Source: Procambarus clarkii (Eukaryota > Arthropoda > Malacostraca > Decapoda > Cambaridae). From it: DNA of 64,000 nt. A program made the translations under genes and the position numbers. Below are positions 34,880 through 44,473 of the stretch, in pieces (the stretch's first letter is position 1; each line of letters opens with the position of its first letter). The DNA lies in contig NC_091154.1 of assembly GCF_040958095.1 (NCBI RefSeq), forward strand, positions 46,546,232-46,610,231. Reading direction: 5' to 3'. The notes under the pieces were generated by a model that was not told the DNA's origin, made no database searches, and saw only the letters and a program-made list of their open reading frames with translations.

Positions 34880-34922
34880 TGAAAATGAAACCAGATGCAG
34901 CACACATCTGGTTTCATTTTCA
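34880..34922. repeat. Perfect hairpin, 18-bp arms, 7-bp loop
   Basis: TGAAAATGAAACCAGATG (34,880-34,897), loop CAGCACA, then its exact complement to 34,922. It sits at the junction of the TTAA-family element and the DIRS element. Confidence 0.95.
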
Positions 34923-35883
34923 ACTGGCTGCAACCTGCAATCCAAAGGAACACAGGAACGCCCAGGAGCAGAAACGTTAACCAAATAATGGGGGGCCAGG
35001 ACCCTGTTCGACCTCCAAAATCCCCATGCCCGAATATCAGCCCAGGACATGTTGCCAAACATGGTAGCCAATGCAGCAAACTTCCTAGCGTCATGGGCAC
35101 GAAGATAGACCACAGACAGGCTAAACTTAATAACCCTGTGGACGACCTGGGAGACCCCGAGCCCCGGAACAGGGAACAAGGGAAACTGGGGCAACCCAAA
35201 GCGCATCCCTATCCACAAAACCAAAGCATGCAGGTAATGGTGAAGAGCCGCAACCGGACACAACACACGATGCACCCACGGCCTGACCAACCTAGCATCA
35301 ATGATCCAAGGACCCCTCCAGAAAGCAGCCGTGTTGTCCTTTGCCAGAAAAGAAGAAGGCTGCAACCGAATAAACTGACCACCAGGACTGAAAGAGCAGA
35401 AGCCCCTGTGCCGGAGAGCACGTAGCTTATTGACCCGACTCCCAGAGGCCAATGCCAACAGAAAGAGAGCCTTGGAAAAGCAAGCTTGAACCGAAGGGGC
35501 CACCACAAACCGAGGTGAGAAAAGATAGAAGAGCACCCTGTCCAAGGATGGCTCAGGTGGCGCATGAGCAGGCCGGAGGTGTAACAAAGCACAAGAAAGC
35601 TTATGGAACGGGGCAAAAGTAACATCCAACCCGAATGCAAGCTGGAGTGACTCCGCCAGTGCCACACGATATAAGGCGACAGTATTAGGCATTAGCCTGG
35701 CAGTCAAGAAAGGGCACCACACAGATCAGGAGATGACGAGACCACGCCGACGCAAAGAGGTCCACGTCCAAGAGTTCGTATGTCCAGCAGAGCCAACTGA
35801 TGGAGTCAGCGTCGCCCATCCATTCTGTGGACAGGGGAATGAACCGATACAGGCCATCCGCCAGGACGTTGAACACTCCCCGG
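34923..35883 (-). pseudogene. DIRS tyrosine recombinase and RNase H end
   Basis: Minus-strand frame 35,722-34,838 covers a tyrosine recombinase: LFLLALASGSRVNKLRALR with the first catalytic Arg, then HDARKFAALATMF (the H-x-x-R pair), MSWADIRAWGFWRS and APHYLV with the likely nucleophile Tyr. The DIRS type is shown by these blocks and by the neighbouring DVDLFASAWSRHL and LADGLYRFIPLSTEW at 35,876-35,690, the end of the DIRS RT/RNase H unit. The last 28 codons of the frame run into the hairpin and foreign DNA. The recombinase motif residues are all present, but the element is cut at both ends. Confidence 0.85.
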
Positions 35884-37442
35884 TGTTATGATCCCAAGTA
35901 GCTGAAAAAACGAGTCTCTCCTTTGAGAATTATTCTATCAGGCCTGACCTGACTAGGTCAAAGAAATATAGACATGAAGAATCATATGTAAAATAATTGG
36001 TTGGATTCAATAGATAATTTAAGAAGGTGGGCAGTGAATAAGAAAATAAGTAAATGACTTGATATAAGATGTGGAGAGTTTGCTGGAGGCGTGAGGCTTG
36101 CTTGAGAGGAGCTTGAGCTCACTTGAGCTGAAGAAATCGTGAGGGGAGGGCGTGCTCCATTTGAGCCCCTGTTAGAGAGGAACCCCTGTTCCTTCCTTCC
36201 TTCAAGAGGAAGGAAGTGGACAAACGTCTTGACTGAGGAATAAGTTAGGAGGCGTGTCATCTCAAGTCAGGAATTGCAGAAGGTGTTGAGTGGGGAGTTA
36301 AAGCAGTTCTGTGGGTAGCCTGAGGCGCCTTGAGTATCACCGCCCCATCGAGGAGCACCCTGCTGGAGACCTTTTGTGGTAAGCACAATTTTAACCAGTT
36401 TACAGTGATTGCCTATACTGTAGTTGATCGTGTGCCCAGCAATTGTAGCGAATGTTTATTGATACATTAGGCATATTTTATTAAGGCAGAAGGCCTAAAA
36501 TAAAAGAGTAAAGATGGAGGATGTAAACATATTGTTTGGTTTATTTCGCTTATGTGTTTATAGGGAAACATTTTTATTGGCGTGTCAATGGGATGCAGGT
36601 TTGTCAGGGGAAGGAGATGCTGAGAACTTCGAAGCCAGCAGAGAGGGAGTAGTTCATGAGACTCCAAGGTTGTAGAAGGTACTGAGCTCTGTGGAAGAGC
36701 AGCCACACAGTGAGGAGCAGGACCTCAAGCTGTGAGAAGAGGAGCAGTGGAATGAAGTTTCACATGCTTCTGTGATACCAGTGGTGAAGCACCATTGTTG
36801 CTCAAGGAAGACTTCATGGTGTAGCAGCCGGAAGAGCTGTGGAGAACCCTGGTAGACGGTTCTAGGGAAAACCTGAAGATGTCAGGGTAGTGAACTTCCA
36901 GATGTGGAAGCGAAGTTCTTGTTGACAAATTGTAGGGGGTTGGTAGAGTGTTTGATTGTCATTAGCGTGCAAGACGCAGTTAAAGGTGAGTGATTGACTA
37001 CCATTTTTGTGCCATGGAGTACTTATACTGAAGTATAGAGTGACAACTGTAGGCTGGATTACCTGCAGAGACATACATACGTGTTCTAGGACTGATAGGG
37101 TGATTGATTGACCATTGTTGTATATCAAGGAATATTTATGCTGATATTTATGTTATTGCAGTCATAGGTTGGTTTTCCTTGTATGTGTTTACAGATATAT
37201 ATTATCTTGCTGATAGTGCAACACTGTCTTATAAGACTTGACCTACTTGATGAGGTTGGTAGTATTAGGTGGCGAGTCATGAGTTAGGATACCACTTGAT
37301 AAGCAGATGATAGAGTCCTGATGGTATTGGAGTGCAACCTGACCACAATAGTATAGTGTGTTGGAGATATATTATTATATGTGTATATGTATTGTCCATG
37401 TGCCTTGTCCAGTAAATGTATTCAAATTTGCTGATGTTTGCC

Positions 37443-37450
37443 CTTGTCTT

Positions 37451-37506
<56 letters not shown>
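37443..37506. repeat. (GA)n microsatellite
   Basis: About 30 GA units within the insertion 35,884-38,147. Confidence 0.95.
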
Positions 37507-37509
<3 letters not shown>

Positions 37510-37637
37510 CAAGAACCAAAGCTGCGGACAGGGTAGTACAGAGCAATATCAAAGAAAAGGGGATTGAGGAGATCATACCACAAAAGGAGAGAGTGGGGAG
37601 TCACGGCGGCTCGAGTGGGTGTGTGCACGTGACAACG

Positions 37638-38008
37638 CAACCCGTTCTCGCAAATTCGTAAAGTCAATATTGACTTATTAACTACGTGCATAGGTGATAT
37701 ACTAAACATAATAGATACCCCTAAAAAGATTCATAGAAAACACCGACCTTACCTAACCTTGTTAGTATCTTAAGATAAGCATCTTATTGCTTCGTAATTA
37801 CAATTATTACTTAACCTATACTTATTATAGGTTAGGTAATAATTGTAATTACGAAGCAATAAGATGCTTATCTTAAGATACTAACAAGGTTAGGTAAGGT
37901 CGGTGTTTTCTATGAATCTTTTTAAGGGTATCTATTATGTTAAGTATGTTACCTATGCACATATTTAATAAGTCAATATTGACTTATTAAATTTGCGAGA
38001 ACGGGTTG
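37638..38008. mobile_element. Fold-back MITE with 7-bp target duplication
   Basis: Begins CAACCCGTTCTCGCAAATT and ends with its complement. Arms of about 170 bp pair across a short centre (near 37,815-37,835, ACCTATACTTATTATAGG). GACAACG stands on both sides (37,631-37,637 and 38,009-38,015). No coding content. One arm alone is found at 21,912-22,089, and a related start at 52,375. Confidence 0.9.
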
Positions 38009-38147
38009 GACAACGAGGCTAGTGTTGAAGCCGCATCCCCTAAACGTGTGACGTTGAGCCCCTCTCCAAGTGCCAGAAGCATCCAGGGTGATCTCCTGAT
38101 CAAGGTAAGCACTCTACGGAATTTTGGGTTGGTTGTCCGAAAGGAAG

Positions 38148-39136
38148 GACCACCACCAACAACAACATCGTAATACCGGATATGAACCGCATGGACAGCC
38201 AAACCCTGAGAAGCCAGCAGACCCAAAGAGGCAAGGACCGAAGGGAACCCCTGAGGTTCACCACTGGAGAACAGTCTGAATTGAGCCGAATGGTCGAACC
38301 CTTAGCGACCCAAACCCTCTGAAGCAACAGCCAAACTGCCACAAACTCTCGCACTGTGCTGTGAGCCCGATGGAAGGACGAACGCCATTGCCCCTGGCTG
38401 GCCTGATGACCACTGGTCACAAAACCCCAGCTGAGAGACAACACATCCGTGAGCACATTAAGCGAGGGTTCGGGTATGCACCAAGGCACTGAACCGCGAA
38501 AACCCCGAAGAGGAAGACGGCCATGCAGTAACCGATGCAAGGTCCCTGGACTACGAACCCACTGATTTGACCGAAGCCAAACTCGACCCAGCAGGTAGAC
38601 CAACATGGTGAAGTTTAAACTCGCGTACAACTGCTAGAGCAACTGCCGAGTGAGATTGGGAACCCTCCCAGAAACAGCCGAAGGAGGGACCACAGCCTCA
38701 GCAATGCCTCCGGAAAGAGTGATATGGAAGCAGGCCAAGAGTCCCAAACAAGACCCAGTCAGTTCCGAACCTGGGACAGAACCAGATGGGACTTTCTCCA
38801 GTTCACCTGGAACCCGAACCCGGCGAGCTGGGACAGAACCACACCCCTGGTGAGCAGACAAGCGGACCAACTGGGAGCCAACACCAGCCAGTCATCGAAG
38901 ACCCGGCACACTCACAAAACATGTGCCAAGACCCAAGAAGAGCAGTCTGCAAGCCAGGAAGACCCCGGAACCCCAGAAAGGGAATGACCGGGGAACACAG
39001 GAGATAACCAAGCGCCTCCAGAAATCCCAAAGGGGACCTGAGAGGAAGAAAACCTCCAAAACGAAACTGAAAAGCCCAGAGGAACCCGGAATCAAACCCG
39101 GGAGGAGCCCAAACCATCATATTTGCCGACAGATAC
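38148..39136 (-). pseudogene. DIRS RT/RNase H region, frameshifted
   Basis: Minus strand from 38,900 to 38,148: RVFDDWLVLAPSWSACLL (the RT DD motif), QVNWRKSHLVLSQ, YASLNFTMLVYLLGRVWLRS, then RAHSTVREFVAVWLLLQRV, STIRLNSDCSPVVN and SLRSLPLWVC, all characteristic of DIRS RT followed by RNase H. Frames change between blocks. The part 38,950-39,136 is of the same base composition but is not clearly RT. The Gypsy-like element is inserted at 39,137. Confidence 0.78.
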
Positions 39137-41315
39137 TGTTGGGGGTTTCACCTCTCTATTATTCTCTACCCTTACTCTGGGGTAAGCAATAGTTATGCTC
39201 AAGGTAACTCACCGTAGCCCTGCGGGTCTTCCCTCGATCCTCACGGCGCCACTGCACGCCAGGAGAGTCTCCCAGTCAATCTTAACGGCCTCTTATTAAG
39301 AAAGAGTGAGAACACGACTCGATCACATCGACCGTCGTGTGCCCTCCCCAACAATAGGGCTCTACGGTTAAACACAAGATCGCCAACTGGTGTTTAAGGT
39401 GGCCAGTAACACCCTCAGTGGACTGGTGTATTCAGTGGTAGCCTTGGCAAGGTCACACTCAAAGATCAGGAATCAGGCAGGTACTTATTGTTATCACTCT
39501 ATGCTTACAGGTATAGTATAGCCACAAGATCAATGGAGGGGATGATAAAAACACAAAGAGAGTTTTGTATTTTACTTAAAATGTATGAAAGATGTCACAA
39601 GGCCACACAATAATCATAAATCAACTGATCCTGACTCGGCCGGTAATTCCCACGGATATTATGCGACCGCTAGAGGGCAACACTCTCCCCCTCCTCATCA
39701 AGTGTCAAGAACAGCTGATCGCAATGGCCTCTCCGCGCGAACTTTGCTTGTTTTCTAGATTCACGCGCGCTGTTCCTTTAAATTTTCCAATATTACTAGA
39801 AACTCGCACACTCGATATTGGCACAAATAAACCGTATTACTCAGTTACACTGTACTCAGGCTCAAACAGTCTTTTCTACAATCAATGCTATAATGATTCA
39901 CTGTAATGGCTTTACATTGTTCTTCACTCAACCATATATTATGAAATATTAACCCTGGAGTTTTCAGTACTTTCTCTCGTGGGCGATAACGCAATAATTC
40001 ACTGTACTCACAAATGATTATTCACTGAATGAACAGACATATATATGGTATATAAATCAATCATCAATACATGGAAAATAAATAGTTTCTGGGCACATAG
40101 CCTAACCTCCAAATACTGGCATAATATTATATATAATTTACCACTATATGTTCATATCAAAATCTATAGAAAGATATACACAACACAGTAAATTTATCAC
40201 TGGTTCCTGGTGCCTGTACACACCAATAATCAACATAAATAATACAAGTACTCTTGATAGTACTGTCTAGCACCCTGGTGCTTTACCGTGACATAGGTGA
40301 GACTTGCTCACGACATATAAAATCTTCAGGCTAGATAATATAGCCAAATAATATAGCTAACTAAAGGGGAATGGGGAGGGAACTAGAACCACCTACTTCA
40401 CCCTATCCTCCGATGAGAGTCGAGATGTAGCTCCTGGTCCTCGTGTCGGGAACGCCCCCACACTACACGTCGTCGTGTCCTACCAGAGCCTCTCGTCGTC
40501 CCACCGTTTAGCGCGTCGTCTCCGTGCCTCCTCACTGCAGGTCCGTCCTCCTCCTTGACTTCTTGAAGGTTGGAGTCGGACTCCTGGCCGTCGTCTTCTC
40601 CCAGCAACGGCTGTCGCCTACGTCTCAGCTACAGTCGTTCGGTTTCCCCAAATAGTCCTCTCTTCCTCAGCTACCCAGTGGCTCTGTCAGCCACTACGCT
40701 GTCACGAACTGGTGAATTGCCACAGACGTCAACATACGTCACTGCACGGCTTCACTGCTACTGGCACAGTACCTGACTGGAGCACTTGTTGCTCAAATAA
40801 CCGTCAATTCCCTCTTCTGGTTCAACACATGAACTAGGGAAGACTTCTCAGAGTACTGGCGGACTTCAGGTGACGCGTAAATCCACGGTAGTGGGAAACA
40901 GCTGTCCGACAGATAGGACCACTCGTCGCACGTCCGACCTCTATGACGTGTCGTGTCTTACTGCTGGCGCCAGCCCGGCGCGCTGGCCGGACCCCCTTCC
41001 TTCGTGACGTCACTTTTACTATGGGAGGTTTTCATTGGCTCCCGGTGCCACCTTGCTGTCGGTGACCAATCCGGTGCCACTGACGTCACACGGTTTTGGC
41101 GGGAGATCAGTGAGGCCAGCGCCATCTTGGCTCCCTAAAGGGCCTAAACCACAGGCCAAAATATTACTATTTCACAAATTTCTCGGCTCTCCGAGAACAC
41201 TTCACTCTCTCCCATATATCAAATTGTAGCCCGCAACGTAGAGAACGCTTGGGAAAAGCAGACATGACTCTTACTGCAGGCGTGGGAGAATTATAAGGGG
41301 GGGAACTCCGTCACA
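39137..41315 (-). repeat. 3' LTR of the element
   Basis: On the minus strand it starts TGTGACGGAGTTCCCCCCC and ends AACCCCCAACA, the usual TG...CA ends. It adjoins the polypurine tract at 41,316-41,335. Open frames inside it repeat in the other LTR and have no known domains. Confidence 0.95.
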
Positions 41316-41335
41316 TACCCCTCCCCTTAAAATAA
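41316..41335 (-). promoter_or_regulatory. Polypurine tract
   Basis: Minus strand reads ATTTTAAGGGGAGGGGTA directly before the 3' LTR TGTG, the expected plus-strand primer for reverse transcription. Confidence 0.8.
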
Positions 41336-41348
41336 GAGTCATGTCTGG

Positions 41349-43190
41349 TTAGTGTATGCGGGATAGGGCGTCCGCTACTACGTCGTCCTTCCCTTTGATG
41401 TGCTTGACCTTGATCCTTGTCAGACTCTCAGCGCGGGTGAGACTGGTGCCGTTCGCCCTGGACCACTTACTTTCCTCCTCCGGGAGTTCTCGTTTCCTCG
41501 GTACACACAGACCCGTCTTCCGCTGGGTTTCTCGGGTATCCGTTCCGTCCTGCTTGGCGGCTCTACCTTCCACAGTGAAGAAATGTCTCAGGCGGCCTGC
41601 GGGACACACCTGTTTCTTTCGGGGTCCATCCGGCTTCCCAATCTCGTACGACACTGGACCCAACCGTCGCAGCACTCGGTATGGTCTCTTGAACCGCGAC
41701 CTGGTCACTCTACCTTTACCTGGCAGCACAACCAATACTTTGGATCCGGCCTGAAAATCCCTCTGCGCAGCTCTCCTGTCGAACCACTTCGACATCTTAC
41801 GTTGCGCCTTCTTCAGGAGCTTCCTAGCCAGTTTCTTCGCTCTAGTGAGACGTTCTTTGAACTTCTGGACATATTTATTCACCGCTCCCACGGTCGCTCC
41901 TGGTGTCCATCGTTCCTTCATCATGAATAGCATGGCACATATAATATAGATAAACGGAAAGTAAGCCTTCTCAGGACCCACACGTCCTCCTTCGGCCTTA
42001 CTAACCAATTTGGGGAACTCCTCCTGTTGTAACTCTCCGAGACGAGTGCGGCTTACCCCTGGAGAACTGGTGAGTGTCACCTGCAACTCACCATTCGGGC
42101 TACTCTCGCCCTCCACTCGTTCTCTGGGTCCTACGCAGAGGTGATTTGTTCCCAGGCTGTCAGTCGACTCCTCAGCCCCATCAGATCCACAACCTCCTGG
42201 TTCTTCGCGTTGTCTCGGTGTCACAGTACAAACTGGTATCGCCACCGGTGCGATTCCCTTCTCGTCCCCACAGGCGTTCAAATCTTCGCCTGTCTCCTCG
42301 TGTTGTTCTGGGCACTCTTCGCCTTTCATGAGATGCGGGAGGACATATCCTCCACACGCGTCATTCCCCAAGATGACCTGCGCCTCCATCTTGGGCATTG
42401 ATGTACAGACTCCCACCTCTAGGGTCTGGCAGCCATAATCGGAACTTAAAGTTACCTGGTGTAGGGGCATCCTCACTGGGCCTCCCACAGTGGTCACACT
42501 TGCCACCCCCACACTGGTGCTCTTGTAACCCTCGGGGAACAGGGTTTCACTTACCAGGGTAAAGTCAGCCCCGGTGTCTCTTAGCATCTTCACTGGGATG
42601 GGGTCTGCGACCCCCATCCTTACGGTTCCTTGACACATGAATGGGTGAACTTTCTTCTCCCCACTCAGCACGGGTTCATCCCGCGCTCCCTCGGCCCTCT
42701 GGTCCTCGAACATCACTAAAGCGACGTGTCCCCGCTGCTTAGGGCGTCTGCATTCCCGCGCGACGTGTCCGAATATTCCGCAGTTGTAGCAGCGGCCCCT
42801 CGGCGGAGACCATCCGCCACCGCTCGCCTTAGCACTGCCTCCAGAGACCGTCACACCCTGTGTCTTTCCCGCCTCACTTGTCGTTTCTTTCCCTGCAGTA
42901 ACAGTTCCCGAACTCTCAGCTTGGTTCTCCTCTATCGGCGCTACAGCACCTTTTGATCCTCGGGTGTTCCAACTTGAGAAATGGGACTTGGGAGAACTCG
43001 TTCCTGCCCTCCATCCATCCGTCCTTCTATAACTCCGATCGTTTCCGACGTATGCGGGTGGTCGGTTCTGTCCCTCTCGGCGTGGGCGTAGGGCTTCTTC
43101 TAGCATGTCGGCCCGGTCGGCTGCGGCCCTCAGGTCCTTTATGTCCGCCTCCTTTATCCTCATCCTGATCTCAGAAGAGAGCACGGACAA
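41349..43190 (-). CDS. Gag end-protease-integrase tail fusion, RT absent
   Basis: An uninterrupted 613-codon frame. In order: the end of the capsid (EIRMRIKEADIKDLRAAADR), a zinc knuckle CYNCGIFGHVAREC (about residues 133-146), a retropepsin with LRDTGADFTLVS (catalytic Asp near 208) and VILGND near 270, an acidic linker, then basic DNA-binding sequence with KRPYRVLRRLGPVSYEI (about 500-516), the GPY/F module that ends Gypsy integrases, and finally VKHIKGKDDVVADALSRIH, the usual end of Gypsy RNase H. RT, most of RNase H and the integrase zinc finger and DDE core are missing. The RNase H tail stands after the integrase tail, the reverse of the normal order. No ATG opens this frame at 43,190; it is the continuation of the Gag frame after a 2-bp loss. 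Confidence 0.85.
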   Translation of the reverse strand: MSVLSSEIRMRIKEADIKDLRAAADRADMLEEALRPRREGQNRPPAYVGNDRSYRRTDGWRAGTSSPKSHFSSWNTRGSKGAVAPIEENQAESSGTVTAGKETTSEAGKTQGVTVSGGSAKASGGGWSPPRGRCYNCGIFGHVARECRRPKQRGHVALVMFEDQRAEGARDEPVLSGEKKVHPFMCQGTVRMGVADPIPVKMLRDTGADFTLVSETLFPEGYKSTSVGVASVTTVGGPVRMPLHQVTLSSDYGCQTLEVGVCTSMPKMEAQVILGNDACGGYVLPHLMKGEECPEQHEETGEDLNACGDEKGIAPVAIPVCTVTPRQREEPGGCGSDGAEESTDSLGTNHLCVGPRERVEGESSPNGELQVTLTSSPGVSRTRLGELQQEEFPKLVSKAEGGRVGPEKAYFPFIYIICAMLFMMKERWTPGATVGAVNKYVQKFKERLTRAKKLARKLLKKAQRKMSKWFDRRAAQRDFQAGSKVLVVLPGKGRVTRSRFKRPYRVLRRLGPVSYEIGKPDGPRKKQVCPAGRLRHFFTVEGRAAKQDGTDTRETQRKTGLCVPRKRELPEEESKWSRANGTSLTRAESLTRIKVKHIKGKDDVVADALSRIH

Positions 43191-44376
43191 ACTTTTCCAT
43201 GGCCATTAGTTCCTTGACCTCTTCGACCGACCTTGCTTCTTCAGAGTCCAGCCACTTAAGGAGCTTTCTTTCAATGTCCCTCGCCGTCTCCGCATACGAT
43301 TTTCCTGGCAACCGGGTACATTCCCTAAACCTCTTTCGGTAACACTCTGGCGTGAGTTTAAAGGAACGGAGCACAGCTCGTTTTACCGCATCGTAGTTAG
43401 TGCATTCTTGGAAGTCGAGCATAGTGAAGGCTTGGCGAGCTTCCCCTGTGAGCCTCCCTTGGACCAACTCCGCCCACTCCGCCCTCGGCCACCTCTTCAT
43501 AGCAGCAACTCTCTCAAAGTGATCGAAGAAACTTTCAGCTTCACTAGGCACAAAGACCGGCAGGTCTCGTTCCCTCACTCGTCGGTCTTCCTGTGGCGGG
43601 GCAGGGGCACCTAGTCCCAGTTCAGCTCGCTTCAGCTCCACCTCCTGGTTGGCTTCTATTTCCATTTGTCTCAGCCTAACTTCTTGCTCTCGTTCTTCCC
43701 TGCGTAGCTGTGCTTCTCGTTCTTGCTCTTCCCGGCGCAGCTGTGCTTCTCGCTCCTCACGCTTCGACTGTGCTTCTCGCTCCTCACGCTTCGACTGTGC
43801 TTCTCGCTCCTGTTCTTCCCGGCGCAGCTGTGCTTCTCGCTCCTGTTCTTCCCGGCGCAGCTGTGCTTCTCGCTCCTGTTCTTCCCGGCGCAGCTGTGCT
43901 TCTCGCTCCTCACGCTTCATTTGTGCTTCTCGCTCCTGTTCTTCTTTGCGCAGCTGTGCTTCTTCTCTCCTCAGCTGTGCTTCTGCTTCTCGTTCTTCTT
44001 TGCGCTGCTGTGCTTCTCGCTCTTCTTTGCGCTGCTGTGCTTCTGCTTCTCGCTCTTCTCTGCGCTGCTGTGCCTCTAGCTGCAGCTTCATTATTTCCAG
44101 CTTAATGCTGTGCCTGCTGCCGCTGGATCCCCTGCTGCTTCCACCAATACTCAGGTGCTCACCCTCACTGGCAGGTGTTTGGGGCCGTTCCTCCCCCAAA
44201 GCTTCGTCTCGAGCCTTTAGCTGAGCCATTATCTCTAGTCTTCTTTCACCAACTCGGGCAGATTTCAGCTTTATTCCAAAATGATCCGCTATAGCCTGTA
44301 ACTGTGCCTTGGTGCACTCTTCCAGCACCTGTTCGTCTCTAGAGTCAATAAACCTCGATACTTTATCATCCTCCAT
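43171..44376 (-). CDS. Gag of the LTR element
   Basis: ATG at 44,376 (MEDDKVSRFIDSRDEQVLEE) opens 401 codons. An N-terminal domain of about 60 residues is followed by a Ser/Gly-rich hinge, then a long coiled coil (about residues 95-255) made of REEQEREAQLR repeats, then a capsid block: VPSEAESFFDHFERVAAMKR, WPRAEWAELVQGRLTGEARQ and LTPECYRKRFRECTR, similar to SCAN-like capsids of Gypsy elements. The frame stops at EKFVRALF, where CTCTTCTGA suggests that two bases were lost from a CT run; the sequel is in the frame at 41,349-43,190. The protein would assemble particles. The parallel layout in 18,931-21,164 shows a related family. Confidence 0.88.
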   Translation of the reverse strand: MEDDKVSRFIDSRDEQVLEECTKAQLQAIADHFGIKLKSARVGERRLEIMAQLKARDEALGEERPQTPASEGEHLSIGGSSRGSSGSRHSIKLEIMKLQLEAQQRREEREAEAQQRKEEREAQQRKEEREAEAQLRREEAQLRKEEQEREAQMKREEREAQLRREEQEREAQLRREEQEREAQLRREEQEREAQSKREEREAQSKREEREAQLRREEQEREAQLRREEREQEVRLRQMEIEANQEVELKRAELGLGAPAPPQEDRRVRERDLPVFVPSEAESFFDHFERVAAMKRWPRAEWAELVQGRLTGEARQAFTMLDFQECTNYDAVKRAVLRSFKLTPECYRKRFRECTRLPGKSYAETARDIERKLLKWLDSEEARSVEEVKELMAMEKFVRALF

Positions 44377-44455
44377 CTTGTGCTACGAGTGTTAACCTGC
44401 ACCTGATCTCTAACACCACTGCCAAGTACCACTGCAACCTTTACTCCGATCTATA

Positions 44456-44473
44456 TCCTGGCAAGGTCGCCAA
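44456..44473 (-). promoter_or_regulatory. Primer binding site
   Basis: Minus strand after the 5' LTR reads TTGGCGACCTTGCCAGGA. It starts with TGG one base after the LTR end, as expected for pairing with a tRNA 3' CCA. The tRNA is not identified. Confidence 0.7.

Larger units (their letters stand above)
32456..34890. mobile_element. TTAA-family element, left end kept, right end lost
   Basis: TTAA at 32,452-32,455 is followed by CCACTCTACTGCACG, similar to the left end of the 53,519 element (CCCCTTAACTGCG). The following AAATAAATTGTTCCCAAAAA and GTTGCCGCAAATATA blocks also match that element (AAATAAATTCTCTGG..., GTTGCCGCGAATATA). Internal repeats TTACACTATATA and TTTTTATGCGCCATTACAAA occur at 33,080-33,140 and 34,650-34,690. 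The 34,840-34,885 part (CTATCATCATAACAG, TCACTAAATCCTG) matches 55,338-55,380. The element is cut at the junction with DIRS DNA near 34,890. It contains two tandem arrays. Confidence 0.55.
35884..38147. mobile_element. LTR-like insertion splitting the DIRS element
   Basis: The DIRS reading breaks between HIRYYDVVVGG (38,150-38,190, minus) and VFNVLADGL (35,875-35,850, minus). The DNA between starts TGTTATGATCCC and has no coding frame, so it may be a solo LTR of about 1.9 kb plus a MITE (37,638-38,008). It contains a (GA)n run and AAATAAAAGAG near 36,500. No clear target-site duplication was found; the exact right end is uncertain. Confidence 0.5.

Noticed and set aside
39592-41229. Frames of 61-104 codons repeated at 44,929-46,566
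   Set aside because: They lie in the two LTRs, are duplicated only because the LTRs are, and have no domain.
43649-44224. 191-codon Ser/Cys/Arg-rich plus frame and two other plus frames
   Set aside because: Shadow of the coiled-coil repeat of the minus-strand Gag; repeat periodicity keeps the opposite strand open.
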